Positions 31,097 through 38,207 of a stretch of DNA of 57,837 nucleotides are shown piece by piece. Origin of the DNA: a virus. The stretch is from positions 1-57,837 of the IMG/VR virus record IMGVR_UViG_3300042923_000257. One strand, written 5' to 3'. Each line of letters starts with the position of its first letter. Within the stretch, counting starts at the first letter, position 1. The position numbers were made by a program, and so were the translations under genes. The notes beneath the pieces were generated by a model. The model was not told where the DNA came from. It was given only the letters and a program-made list of their open reading frames with translations, and searched no databases.

Positions 31097-31606
31097 ATGC
31101 CCACCAGCCTTCTTCCGCCTGATCATGAGCTTGCCAAGCTCTACCATCGTGACGTCTCGGACAGAGAGATCGCAGAGCGGTACGGAGTCACCGTTCAGGC
31201 CGTGAACAAGAGACTCTCTGCGATGGGCTTGTTCAGGAAGCCCATCTCCAAGCAGGTCAACGAGGCTCTCGCGGCACGGTGGACCATCTGGGCCCCGAAG
31301 GATGGGACCGGTCACCACAACCGGTACAGTGCCAAGGCTCTGAAGGTCTGGCTCCGGAGACAGCTCGGGGACGACACCCTGAGCAAGGCACAGTTGGACA
31401 TGGCTGACCGATGGGAGCGCCGGCTGAGGCGAGACAACCTCGTCCTCTGTTACGACCCCAACACGGAATCGGCGTGGTACTACCGGCCCCGGACACCCCA
31501 GGACGGGAAGCTGGTCATCGACTGGCCGAAGCACATCCCCTTCCCAAACGAGAGGTTTAAGAGGGCCCTGGAGCTGCCCGCGGAGGACGTGCGGCGGACG
31601 CTCTGA
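31097..31606 (+). CDS. HTH DNA-binding protein, candidate immunity repressor
   Basis: A 169-residue product. Residues about 18-42 (SDREIAERYGVTVQAVNKRL) form a clear helix-turn-helix; the rest (NEALAARWTIWAPKDGTGHH, then Trp/Arg-rich helices) is unlike sigma or recombinase families. It is the first rightward gene, downstream of four operator-like sites and followed by a strong terminator, so it is a one-gene unit that could autoregulate. A monomeric HTH repressor binding 13-bp asymmetric sites is the L5 gp71 model; size (169 against about 183) and context fit. Identity as repressor is inference. Confidence 0.6.
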   Translation: MPTSLLPPDHELAKLYHRDVSDREIAERYGVTVQAVNKRLSAMGLFRKPISKQVNEALAARWTIWAPKDGTGHHNRYSAKALKVWLRRQLGDDTLSKAQLDMADRWERRLRRDNLVLCYDPNTESAWYYRPRTPQDGKLVIDWPKHIPFPNERFKRALELPAEDVRRTL

Positions 31607-31623
31607 GATCCAAGACACAGCGA

Positions 31624-31649
31624 GACCCCCTGTGACCAGGGGGTCTTTT
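31624..31649 (+). terminator. Rho-independent terminator after the HTH gene
   Basis: GACCCCCT (31624-31631) and AGGGGGTC (31638-31645) form a stem with a 6-base loop, followed by TTTTGTTTT. Confidence 0.85.
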
Positions 31650-31703
31650 GTTTTGGTTAGGTAACCCTAATGGTTGTACTGGTGACTGTGTGGTCATGGT
31701 CAC

Positions 31704-31716
31704 GTTGATTCGAGAT
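31704..31716 (+). promoter_or_regulatory. 13-bp operator-like site GTTGATTCGAGAT
   Basis: One change from consensus at the last base, as in the leftward copy at 30495. It lies between the terminator of the HTH gene and the next gene. No good -10 box follows. Confidence 0.55.
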
Positions 31717-31799
31717 GTCGTTGAGTGAAGAACCTGTGTACATTCCGTTGTGCAGGTGGACATGTTTAAAGTTCACCAACTGACGCGGGGAGGGCCTAG

Positions 31800-32129
31800 A
31801 TGCTCCGTTTGATCACGTCTCAGGAGGCGGAAGCCGACAAAGGGGACGTACTGGGGATGATCTACAGGGGCAAGATCCGGACAACCCGAACGTGGGTTGA
31901 GACGGATGCTCTCCTGATCACTGAGGTACTCGGTGAATCGTTTCGCTACTTCCTCCTGGTGCTGACGGACGAGGTCACCGAGGACGATGCGGACCAACTC
32001 CACAGATTGGCCAGGGAGTTGAGGAAGAACCTGTGCGACTGCGTTGTTGAACGAGAGAGAGTCGACAAGCAGCACAGCAGGTTCCCGGGTAGTAAGTATT
32101 TCGATCTTGTGACGGTGTATGGAGGATGA
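31800..32129 (+). CDS. Hypothetical protein
   Basis: A 109-residue, acidic product with GGGGAGGG before its ATG. The central part (ESFRYFLLVLTDEVTEDDAD) and the helix RLARELRKNL suggest an alpha/beta fold. It stands alone between two terminators, so it is expressed as a separate unit next to the HTH gene; a regulatory role is possible but unproven. Confidence 0.6.
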   Translation: MLRLITSQEAEADKGDVLGMIYRGKIRTTRTWVETDALLITEVLGESFRYFLLVLTDEVTEDDADQLHRLARELRKNLCDCVVERERVDKQHSRFPGSKYFDLVTVYGG

Positions 32130-32143
32130 CAACCCCGCCGACT

Positions 32144-32175
32144 GGGGCCATGTCTCGGGAACATGGCCCCTTTTT
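32144..32175 (+). terminator. Rho-independent terminator
   Basis: GGGGCCATGT and ACATGGCCCC form a 10-bp stem followed by TTTTT. Confidence 0.85.
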
Positions 32176-32207
32176 CATGCCCTGTCACAGCTAGACCAGG
32201 AGGTCAC

Positions 32208-33044
32208 ATGAGCCGAGACATCACCACACAGCCGCGGTCTGTCTCCCAGACTGAGCAGTACGAGAAGTGCAGTTGGCAGTTCTATCTCCAGCGAGTTGAG
32301 CGGGTCGTCCCTCGGCCGGCCGCCTGGTCCTTCCAGGGCACGGCCTTCCACTCGGCCGCGGAGAAGTTCGAGAAGGAGTTCAGGGAGCCCACGGCAGAGG
32401 AGATGGTCCAGCTCTTCTCCGACCAGTACAGCGCCATGGTGAACAAGGCGATGGACCAGGAGCCGGATCTGAACCGGTGGATGACTGCCAACAAGAAGCC
32501 TGCCGGCCAGGACATCGAAGAGCGGTACGCCCTGGGGCAGAGTCAGGTAGCTCGGTATGTCGAGTGGTCCAACGAGAACGAACCTGAGATCTGGGTGGAT
32601 GGCGAGGGTTGGAACGGGGCGGACATCTCGGAGGCTCCGACCAACCCCAAGATGGGCCTGGAGCTGTACTTCAAGGTCGAGTTGGGAGGCGTGGTCGTCC
32701 GTGGCTACATTGATCAGCTTCCGTACGACGGAGGCCCTGGAACCGTGAGGGTTCGGGACCTGAAGACCGGAAGCACCAAGTCCGAGTTCCAGCTTCAGAC
32801 GTACAAAGTCGCCGTGGAGAAGCAGTTCGGTCTCACGGTCAACCGAGGGGACTGGTACTTCGGCAAGACTGGGGGCCTGTCCAAGGCTGTCGACCTCTCC
32901 GAGGTGACGGAGGAACAGGTAGCAGCTCGGTATGTGGAGATGGACCAGGGCGTGAAGCGGGGAGACTTCCCGGCGAAGCCGGGCTTCCACTGCAATTTCT
33001 GTGACGTGAGCCACGCTTGCACTTTCAAGCGGACTCGTAGTTGA
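32208..33044 (+). CDS. Cas4/RecB-like PD-(D/E)XK exonuclease with Fe-S cysteines
   Basis: A 278-residue product; the ATG at 32208 follows CAGGAGG. SVSQTEQYEKCSWQFYL holds the first cluster cysteine; residues about 180-210 (VVRGYIDQL, then VRVRDLKTG) are the PD-(D/E)XK core with D, D and K; the C-terminus (HCNFCDVSHAC) supplies the other cysteines. This four-cysteine arrangement is that of Cas4/AddB-type nucleases. In phages it probably processes DNA ends for recombination-dependent replication. There is no CRISPR array nearby. Confidence 0.8.
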   Translation: MSRDITTQPRSVSQTEQYEKCSWQFYLQRVERVVPRPAAWSFQGTAFHSAAEKFEKEFREPTAEEMVQLFSDQYSAMVNKAMDQEPDLNRWMTANKKPAGQDIEERYALGQSQVARYVEWSNENEPEIWVDGEGWNGADISEAPTNPKMGLELYFKVELGGVVVRGYIDQLPYDGGPGTVRVRDLKTGSTKSEFQLQTYKVAVEKQFGLTVNRGDWYFGKTGGLSKAVDLSEVTEEQVAARYVEMDQGVKRGDFPAKPGFHCNFCDVSHACTFKRTRS

Positions 33045-33069
33045 ATCGAGACAGGAAGTCTGTCATACT
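33040..33069 (+). promoter_or_regulatory. Promoter with embedded 13-bp site (twin of 44795)
   Basis: GTTGAATCGAGAC at 33040-33052 supplies TTGAAT; after exactly 17 bases comes CATACT (33064-33069). The stretch TCATACTGGAAGTAGG is identical at 44818-44833, so the two promoters are clearly related. The site overlaps the stop codon of the nuclease gene, and a hairpin follows at 33084. Confidence 0.7.
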
Positions 33070-33083
33070 GGAAGTAGGGAGCA

Positions 33084-33104
33084 GGGGCCCGAAGTCAGGG
33101 CCCC
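33084..33104 (+). terminator. Hairpin downstream of promoter
   Basis: GGGGCCC and GGGCCCC pair around GAAGTCA, followed by TTCCCT. It lies about 15 bases after the -10 box, so it would be at the 5' end of the transcript: attenuator or stabiliser. Confidence 0.55.
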
Positions 33105-33121
33105 TTCCCTACGGTCCGTTA

Positions 33122-33134
33122 GTTGAGTCGAGAC
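33122..33134 (+). promoter_or_regulatory. 13-bp operator-like site variant GTTGAGTCGAGAC
   Basis: One change from consensus. It lies after the hairpin and 15 bases before the GTG of the next gene. No -10 box follows. Confidence 0.55.
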
Positions 33135-33149
33135 CCTGGAAGGGGAGTC

Positions 33150-33383
33150 GTGAAGCAGGTCAGCTACAGCGAGGAAGAGACTTACTACGTCGCCGGCCGA
33201 GACGTTGAGGACGCTCGGTACCGGGAGCGTACGGATGATGCAGCCTGCGCCACTCCTCAGGCTGCATGGGATGTCCTCTCGTATTGGGATCAGGAAGAAC
33301 ACGCTTCCGAGTTCGAGGTCTTCAAGTTCGTGACTACCGTTCAGGTCACCAAGGTTGACCCTCCCTACACCTCTCGGAGCTGA
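33150..33383 (+). CDS. Hypothetical protein
   Basis: A 77-residue product; the GTG at 33150 follows AAGGGGAG. It is acidic with a repeated Glu/Tyr pattern (SYSEEETYYVAG) and a C-terminal strand (FKFVTTVQVTKV). It is the first gene of a tight run of six that continues to 34801. No family was recognised. Confidence 0.6.
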   Translation: MKQVSYSEEETYYVAGRDVEDARYRERTDDAACATPQAAWDVLSYWDQEEHASEFEVFKFVTTVQVTKVDPPYTSRS

Positions 33384-33384
33384 C

Positions 33385-33582
33385 GTGAGTGCACGCGATG
33401 AGGCCCGCAAATGGATGATTGCGGGCAACCCTGATGAGCTGCTTGACAACTTTGCACACGAGCTTGCGGAGAAGCAGCGGGAATGGGCCAAGACTTTTGG
33501 TGAGACCCCGACACAGCAGGCCCTTCGGTCAATTATCAATGAGTCCGCTGACCTTATTGACCCGGAGGTCTCAGGTGTCTAG
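33385..33582 (+). CDS. Small helical hypothetical protein
   Basis: A 65-residue product from the GTG at 33385, one base after the preceding stop. Mostly helical (NFAHELAEKQREWAKTFGE). No ribosome site is obvious, so coupling to the upstream gene is likely. Its end overlaps the next start by eight bases. Confidence 0.55.
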   Translation: MSARDEARKWMIAGNPDELLDNFAHELAEKQREWAKTFGETPTQQALRSIINESADLIDPEVSGV

Positions 33583-33820
33583 CGCCAAGGAAACTCTGGT
33601 CTCGACTCTGGCGAACGCTCTGGCTGTGACCCGTGTTGGTCGGATGGACGCTCACCGTAAGGAAGCAGAGCGGCTGGTTGACGAGGCTCTGAAGGAGCAG
33701 GCTCTTCGCCTCTCAGACAGGGTCCTTGAAGAGGCTTGGCCTCACGAGCGGGACGAGCGAGAGAACGAACTGATTTACAAGATGGCTGACCTGATCAATC
33801 AGGAGGCCCAGAAGTGCTGA
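33575..33820 (+). CDS. Small coiled-coil hypothetical protein
   Basis: An 81-residue product; the GTG at 33575 follows GGAGG. Long charged helix (DAHRKEAERLVDEALKEQAL and onward). It may be a structural or regulatory coiled coil. It overlaps the tiny membrane protein gene downstream. Confidence 0.55.
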   Translation: MSSAKETLVSTLANALAVTRVGRMDAHRKEAERLVDEALKEQALRLSDRVLEEAWPHERDERENELIYKMADLINQEAQKC

Positions 33821-33912
33821 TTGTTCTGACCGCGATCATCTCTCTGTCCGTTGGATTCGTCCTCGGCTTCCTGTCAAAGCCGGCTGAGACGCCTCTGAAG
33901 GAGGCTCAGTGA
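33814..33912 (+). CDS. Tiny single-span membrane protein
   Basis: A 32-residue product with one hydrophobic helix (LIVLTAIISLSVGFVLGFL) and a charged C-terminal tail. It overlaps both neighbours (seven bases upstream, GTGA downstream), which supports real translation. Function unknown. Confidence 0.5.
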   Translation: MLIVLTAIISLSVGFVLGFLSKPAETPLKEAQ

Positions 33913-34295
33913 ATAGCTGGCACCATGCCGTCTCCGCGGCACGGAAGTGGGGCGGTAGCCCCGAGGACTACCTTCCGATTGAGGAGTTCATTGACTCCTC
34001 CAAGAAGATCATTGGTGATGTACGACACCGGTCCTTGTACCACCACACCGAGGGTACTTGGCTTGTTCAGCGGATCTTCGGTGTGACCCTGGACATTCAG
34101 AAGGGCAAGCGGATTGTGAAGGTGCCGACTCGGCTCATTGCTGAGCGGCACATCATGGAAGACCTGGGTTGGCTGCCTTCGCCGGCCGACTACATCGACG
34201 GTATGCCGGTCAAGAAGTGGATGTCCGGTTCTCAGCGCAAGGAAGTTCCTCTGTCCACCCTTCTCCTCAACCAGCCTTCGGAGGCTTCAGCATGA
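33909..34295 (+). CDS. DUF6915-like protein
   Basis: A 128-residue product, GTG start. The pattern WHHAVSAARKWGGSPEDYLP, IEEFIDSSK, RHRSLYHHTEG and a late ERHIMEDLGWLPS region matches a family I recall as DUF6915, found in many phages and some plasmids. The paired and conserved histidines suggest a metal site, but no activity is known to me. Confidence 0.65.
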   Translation: MNSWHHAVSAARKWGGSPEDYLPIEEFIDSSKKIIGDVRHRSLYHHTEGTWLVQRIFGVTLDIQKGKRIVKVPTRLIAERHIMEDLGWLPSPADYIDGMPVKKWMSGSQRKEVPLSTLLLNQPSEASA

Positions 34296-34801
34296 CGACT
34301 GACACCAACTTCCTCGGTATGCCTGTCTCTGGTGACATCACTGCCGGCTCGACTCGGGTCGAGCAGAAGCCTCTTGAGGAGCTTGCTCCGCTGTTCCAGG
34401 GCCTCCTTGATGATCCCACCATCGTTGAGTTCGGGTGGACGCAGTACACCCCCTACTTCAATGATGGGGAGCCCTGTGAGTTCAGCGTTAGCATCGTGTG
34501 GGTCAAGACCTCGGATGACGAGGTGGACGATGATGAGATCTCTGTCTATGACCTGAACGTTGACTACCACCCGAGCCTTGGCAAGGTGAAGAGCCACTGG
34601 GAGGGTGACTGGCCGAACCGTCAGCACGTGATTGACGGGTACGAGGGTCCGGACGAGGACCGGTACAACCGGTGTAAGGCCCTTTCTGGCGCTCTTCAGT
34701 CTGGGGCCTTCGATCACGTCCTGCTTGAGCACTTCGGGGATCACGCCTTCATCACCGTCCGTAAGGACGGCATCGAAGTTGAGTTCTACTCTCACGACTG
34801 A
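34292..34801 (+). CDS. Hypothetical acidic protein
   Basis: A 169-residue product from the ATG at 34292, overlapping the upstream stop. It is strongly acidic (KTSDDEVDDDEISVYDLNVD), with alternating strands and a C-terminal segment (FITVRKDGIEVEFYSHD). Highly acidic early phage proteins often mimic DNA, but nothing specific supports that here. Earlier in-frame codons lie inside the neighbour. Confidence 0.6.
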   Translation: MTTDTNFLGMPVSGDITAGSTRVEQKPLEELAPLFQGLLDDPTIVEFGWTQYTPYFNDGEPCEFSVSIVWVKTSDDEVDDDEISVYDLNVDYHPSLGKVKSHWEGDWPNRQHVIDGYEGPDEDRYNRCKALSGALQSGAFDHVLLEHFGDHAFITVRKDGIEVEFYSHD

Positions 34802-34818
34802 TCTTCTCTGGCACTATG

Positions 34819-34848
34819 GTTGATTCGAGACGCTGAGTCGTGTAGGGT
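34819..34848 (+). promoter_or_regulatory. Promoter with embedded 13-bp site
   Basis: GTTGATTCGAGAC (34819-34831) supplies TTGATT; 17 bases later is TAGGGT (34843-34848). It would drive the gene at 34878, with CTCTC/GAGAG able to form a small leader hairpin. Confidence 0.6.
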
Positions 34849-34877
34849 CTCTCTTGTAGCCGAGAGAGGGAGTCGAA

Positions 34878-35078
34878 GTGAGTGCACGGGAAGAGCTGAT
34901 TGAGGCTCTGACGCAGGGCGTAGCTCATTCTTCGGAGTATGCCGGTCTTCTGATCGACAACCTCCTTGAGGAGGCCGTAACGAAGATCCGTGAAGACACT
35001 GCACAGTGGGATGGTTGGCCTGAGAAGCAGTCTGCTATGGGCTACGCAGCTAACCTAATCGACCCTTACGCCAAGTAA
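34878..35078 (+). CDS. Small hypothetical protein
   Basis: A 66-residue, acidic helical product (GTG start after GAGAGGGAG). It is a single-gene unit: its own promoter upstream and a strong terminator 17 bases downstream, so its dosage is controlled separately from the neighbours. No family was recognised. Confidence 0.6.
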   Translation: MSAREELIEALTQGVAHSSEYAGLLIDNLLEEAVTKIREDTAQWDGWPEKQSAMGYAANLIDPYAK

Positions 35079-35094
35079 GACCCCTGAACGCTTA

Positions 35095-35124
35095 GGGCCC
35101 CGAGACAACACCTCGGGGCCCTTT
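35095..35124 (+). terminator. Rho-independent terminator
   Basis: GGGCCCCGAG and CTCGGGGCCC form a 10-bp stem with a 7-base loop, followed by TTTCG. Confidence 0.8.
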
Positions 35125-35141
35125 CGTATGTCTGGAAGAAG

Positions 35142-35981
35142 GTGAGTGTCATCTATAGCTTGGTCCAGAGTGCAAGGATCAAGGGCTCCGCAGGGGAGCC
35201 GATACCCAACCCGTCCAAGGCACTTCAGAAGCTGGACGTCGACTTCAGGCGAGGGGAACTCTCTCTCGTTGCTGCCGGCCCGGGTACGGGTAAGTCCCTC
35301 TGGTCCCTAAACCTCGCTCTCTACGGTTCACTGCCGGCCATGTACTGGTCCGCGGACTCGAACGCTGCTACGCAGCTCAGTCGAGCTACGGCCATGCTGA
35401 CCGGGGACAACGTCCGGGATGTCAAGAAGGCACTCCTGGAGGACAAGTTCCAGTCCTACGAACGAGTCCTCGGAGACAAGTGGTGGATCCGGTTCAGCTA
35501 CGAAGCCATGCCTACTCCGCAGGACATGGAAGCTGATCTGGCGATCTACTACGAGGTCTTCGGCTGCTTCCCTCATCTCTGTGTCGTGGACAACATCACC
35601 AACGTGGACACGGGCGGTGCCGGCGATGCCGAGTCCTTCACCTTCGGGCTGGAGGGTATGTGTGAGTACCTCAACGACATGGCTCGGGAGACCGAGGCTC
35701 ACGTCCAGGCCCTCCATCACGTCACTGGTGAGTACTCCGATGGCTTGAAACCCATTCCCTTGTCTGGGGTGAAGGGCAAGATCGGCCGTGTGCCGAGCTT
35801 GATCCTGACTATCCATCGGGAGCCGGACGAGCAGGGCATGAACCGGGTACTGAACATCTCACCTGTGAAGAACCGTGAAGGCTTCGCAGACGCCTCGGGC
35901 AACACCTTTGCCAAGCTGGAGCTTGACAGCGACACCCTTCGTCTGAAGGACCACGCTGACGCCACGGGTATCAACTTCTAG
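35142..35981 (+). CDS. DnaB-like replicative helicase / RecA-fold ATPase
   Basis: A 279-residue product, GTG start. AAGPGTGKS near residue 45 is a Walker A; CVVDNITNV near 145 is Walker B; HHVTGEYSDG and the LSGVKGKIGRVP stretch fit the DnaB/RecA-core sensor and loop regions. It lacks the N-terminal DnaB domain, as do many phage helicases of this size. It probably unwinds DNA ahead of the phage polymerase (47383) with the split primase (37782/38062). Confidence 0.75.
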   Translation: MSVIYSLVQSARIKGSAGEPIPNPSKALQKLDVDFRRGELSLVAAGPGTGKSLWSLNLALYGSLPAMYWSADSNAATQLSRATAMLTGDNVRDVKKALLEDKFQSYERVLGDKWWIRFSYEAMPTPQDMEADLAIYYEVFGCFPHLCVVDNITNVDTGGAGDAESFTFGLEGMCEYLNDMARETEAHVQALHHVTGEYSDGLKPIPLSGVKGKIGRVPSLILTIHREPDEQGMNRVLNISPVKNREGFADASGNTFAKLELDSDTLRLKDHADATGINF

Positions 35982-35992
35982 GAGGAGTAGGC

Positions 35993-36349
35993 ATGTTCGA
36001 ACAGGGCGACCGTGTGAAGAGCGAGTGGACGTCGAACCTGGGCAAGGTTCTCTACGGCCCCTTCGTCCCCGCGGCTGAGCATTACAAGGGGGAGGAGTCC
36101 TACCTTGTTGAGCTGCTGGAGGGCCAGAGGAAGGGGATGACGGGTATCTGGCCTACGAAGGTCATGAGTCGTGGCCCCAAGTTCGAGCTTGGTCAGAAGG
36201 TCACGTTCACCTACAGCCCTGTAAGTGAGGTCTTCGAGGTAGCAGCCGGCCCGTTCCCGGGTGACGAGGGGCAGCCTCTCTACGTCCTCAAGGACAAGGA
36301 CGGTGTCCACGACACCTCTTGGGAGAAGCACATGGTTCCGGTTGAGTGA
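35993..36349 (+). CDS. Two-module SH3/tudor-like protein
   Basis: A 118-residue product with GGAGGAG before its ATG. Two similar beta-barrel-like modules begin QGDRVKSEWTSNLGKVLYG and LGQKVTFTYSPVSEVFEVA. Small phage proteins with such folds often bind nucleic acids or partner proteins. The gene at 39103 has a comparable module. No exact family was recognised. Confidence 0.6.
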   Translation: MFEQGDRVKSEWTSNLGKVLYGPFVPAAEHYKGEESYLVELLEGQRKGMTGIWPTKVMSRGPKFELGQKVTFTYSPVSEVFEVAAGPFPGDEGQPLYVLKDKDGVHDTSWEKHMVPVE

Positions 36350-36380
36350 CCTAGATCACCCCTTCACATTTGCTTCGCAA

Positions 36381-36411
36381 GTTGATTCGAGACCTACACA
36401 GGGTGCACACT
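36381..36411 (+). promoter_or_regulatory. Promoter with embedded 13-bp site
   Basis: GTTGATTCGAGAC (36381-36393) gives TTGATT; CACACT (36406-36411) follows after 18 bases, and the downstream ACTGGA matches the twin promoters at 33040 and 44795. The predicted start of transcription falls at or next to the ATG at 36418, implying a leaderless or very short-leader mRNA. Confidence 0.6.
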
Positions 36412-36417
36412 GGAGAC

Positions 36418-36717
36418 ATGAAGACGAACAAGCGCACGAACCCCACAGGCTTCGGAATCCAGAGAGACATCACGGATGACGGAGCGGTCCTCTACCTCAG
36501 GATCACGAACCCCCGCCGGCTGAACACCAAGTCCCTCGGAGAGGTTCTCGTCCGCTACCTTCAAGGTGGATTCGAGACACTGATTCTCGATCAGGGTCCC
36601 TTCAAGCGACAGAAGATGAAGCTCGTTGAGTTCCTTGGCCGGCTCCAGGCCAGTTTCAACGAAGGACAGCTTCTTTTTTTCGAGCGTAAGTTGAATCGAG
36701 ACCGTGTCTCGTTCTAA
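36418..36717 (+). CDS. Hypothetical protein
   Basis: A 99-residue basic product; the ATG at 36418 is the first codon after the promoter and is preferred to an in-frame codon at 36370 that lies upstream of the promoter. The body (VLYLRITNPRRLNTKSLGEV, FKRQKMKLVEFLGRL) is alpha/beta. A 13-bp site lies within its last codons. No family was recognised. Confidence 0.6.
   Translation: MKTNKRTNPTGFGIQRDITDDGAVLYLRITNPRRLNTKSLGEVLVRYLQGGFETLILDQGPFKRQKMKLVEFLGRLQASFNEGQLLFFERKLNRDRVSF
36690..36702 (+). promoter_or_regulatory. 13-bp operator-like site GTTGAATCGAGAC
   Basis: Exact consensus, within the 3' end of one gene and one base before the GTG of the endonuclease VII gene. It cannot be a -35 box for that start. 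Confidence 0.6.
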
Positions 36718-37150
36718 GACACGGCAGTGTACGAAGTGCCTGAAGAACAGGGCACTGCGGTTCTTCACTCCGCGGGGTCGGGTCTGTGCCGACTGCCGGA
36801 AGAAGTCTCGGAGCAAGGCTTCTCACGAGAACCGAGTACAGGACACATACGGGTTGCTTCCGGGGGAGTACGACAAGCTCCTTGAGGCCCAAGGCGGCGT
36901 CTGTGCTATCTGCGGAGGAAGTCGACGCGGAAATCTGGACGTTGACCACGATCACACCACTGGGGCAGTTCGGGGCCTGCTGTGTGCAGCAGACAACCGC
37001 AAGGTTCTGAAGTACGCCAGGAATGACCCGGAACGACTTCGTAGGGCTGCGGCCTACTTGGAGGATCCGCCGGCTCCACGGTTCATCGGTATTCGCATCC
37101 ACAAGGAGAACAGGGGGCTTGGTGGAGGAGACATGGAAACCGATACCTGA
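36704..37150 (+). CDS. Recombination endonuclease VII-like
   Basis: A 148-residue product. An N-terminal zinc ribbon (CTKCLKNR, CADCRKK) precedes YGLLPGEYDKLLEAQGGVCA, CGGSRRGNLDVDHDHTTGAV and LLCAADNRKVL, the endonuclease VII signature with catalytic DHDH. T4 endonuclease VII resolves Holliday junctions and branched DNA before packaging. The GTG start has the 13-bp site where a ribosome site should be, so translation may be coupled to the overlapping upstream gene. Confidence 0.8.
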   Translation: MSRSKTRQCTKCLKNRALRFFTPRGRVCADCRKKSRSKASHENRVQDTYGLLPGEYDKLLEAQGGVCAICGGSRRGNLDVDHDHTTGAVRGLLCAADNRKVLKYARNDPERLRRAAAYLEDPPAPRFIGIRIHKENRGLGGGDMETDT

Positions 37151-37673
37151 TTACCCCGAGTATGAGTGCTCGACTCTTGGGCGGGTCAGGTCGTGGAAGC
37201 CAATAGGTACGAACCAATCATGCGAAGGCAAGCCTCGGGAGGAACCACTTCTCCTCTCTCCAGGAAGGACCCGCGGGGACTACCTATCCGTTGGTCTATG
37301 CAAGGAGGGATCAGCCAGGAGCTTCAGGGTCAACAGACTGGTGCTTCTTACCTTCGTTGGCGAACCACCAGAGGGTATGCAGGCTTGCCACAACAACGGA
37401 AACCGGCAGGACAACCGTCTGACTAATCTCCGATGGGATACCCCGCTCAACAACACGAGGGACAAGGTTTCTCACGGAACTCAGATGTACGGTCCTGACT
37501 TCAGTCAGTCCAAGCTGACCGCGGACATCGTTCGTGAGGCGCGCCGGCTGTACGTGCCCAAGCATCCCGAGTATGGGAATAACGCCCTGGCCAAACGGTA
37601 CGGGGTTTCTGCTCCAACCATGCATAAGGCAATCCAGGGAAAGACCTGGACGACTGTGAAGGACACTGACTGA
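37122..37673 (+). CDS. NUMOD4/HNH homing-type endonuclease
   Basis: A 183-residue product; the GTG at 37122 overlaps the endonuclease VII gene. EETWKPIPDYPEYECSTLGR is the NUMOD4 motif, followed by an HNH_3 core (NRLVLLTFVG, ACHNNGNRQDNRLTNLRWDT) and a C-terminal HTH (NNALAKRYGVSAPTMHKAI). Such free-standing homing-type endonucleases are selfish genes that insert near essential phage genes. Confidence 0.8.
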   Translation: MEETWKPIPDYPEYECSTLGRVRSWKPIGTNQSCEGKPREEPLLLSPGRTRGDYLSVGLCKEGSARSFRVNRLVLLTFVGEPPEGMQACHNNGNRQDNRLTNLRWDTPLNNTRDKVSHGTQMYGPDFSQSKLTADIVREARRLYVPKHPEYGNNALAKRYGVSAPTMHKAIQGKTWTTVKDTD

Positions 37674-37819
37674 TGGACACCATCGTCTCGAACTACCGCG
37701 AATACATGGGCACCGCTCACTTCATGAAGCAGCTTGAACGGGAGTACTTCTTCCCTGTTGAGGTCTACAAGGAGAACGAGGATGGCACGCGCGAACTGGT
37801 CCGGATCGACCCCGCCTAA
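37673..37819 (+). CDS. Small hypothetical protein
   Basis: A 48-residue product; the ATG overlaps the preceding stop (TGATG) and the 3' end overlaps the primase zinc-domain gene by 38 bases. Mixed helix (HFMKQLEREYF) and strand. Function unknown. Confidence 0.5.
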   Translation: MDTIVSNYREYMGTAHFMKQLEREYFFPVEVYKENEDGTRELVRIDPA

Positions 37820-38207
37820 GCCTCCTATCGCTGAGGTCTTCTCGGAGTTCTACCCGGAGGTCCGCCTTTCCTACGGGCCCGGATGGAACAGCACTTGGCA
37901 GAAGATCTTGTGTCCTCTCCATGCGGAGGACAGACCTAGTGCCTCGGTGAACATTGAGGCCAACCGTTGGAAGTGTCACGCCTGTGACGTCTCCGAGGAC
38001 TCATGGGCAATCATCATGCGGGAATTGGAGGTGAGTTTCCCTGAAGCGCTCGAATGGGCAAATGGCTGGAGCGGTGGAGGCGGCGAAGCTCTACCAGAGT
38101 CAGTACCAGGGGAGCCCAGCAGAGGAGTACCTGAGCGCCCGCGGTTTGGACGAGGGCGCAAGCAAGTGGCTCCCCGGGTACGTCGGTTCGGCCAGAACGG
38201 GCCATGA
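37782..38207 (+). CDS. DNA primase, zinc-binding domain part
   Basis: A 141-residue frame from the ATG at 37782 (AAGGAG upstream). CPLHAEDRPSASVNIEANRW and KCHACDVSEDSW form the CHC2-type zinc finger of DnaG primases, with a helix ending FPEALEWANGW. After about residue 95 the sequence becomes Gly/Pro/Arg-rich and out of character, precisely where the TOPRIM gene begins in the +1 frame. The true protein may end there functionally or continue into the TOPRIM part by frameshift. Confidence 0.75.
   Translation: MARANWSGSTPPKPPIAEVFSEFYPEVRLSYGPGWNSTWQKILCPLHAEDRPSASVNIEANRWKCHACDVSEDSWAIIMRELEVSFPEALEWANGWSGGGGEALPESVPGEPSRGVPERPRFGRGRKQVAPRVRRFGQNGP

Noticed and set aside
32208-33044. Cas4-like gene as a sign of a CRISPR system
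   Set aside because: No repeat-spacer array, cas1 or cas2 gene is present; phage Cas4-like nucleases commonly work alone.
36566-36578. GTGGATTCGAGAC, one mismatch to the site
   Set aside because: Within a coding region, without nearby gene boundary or -10 box; may be chance, kept out of the site count.
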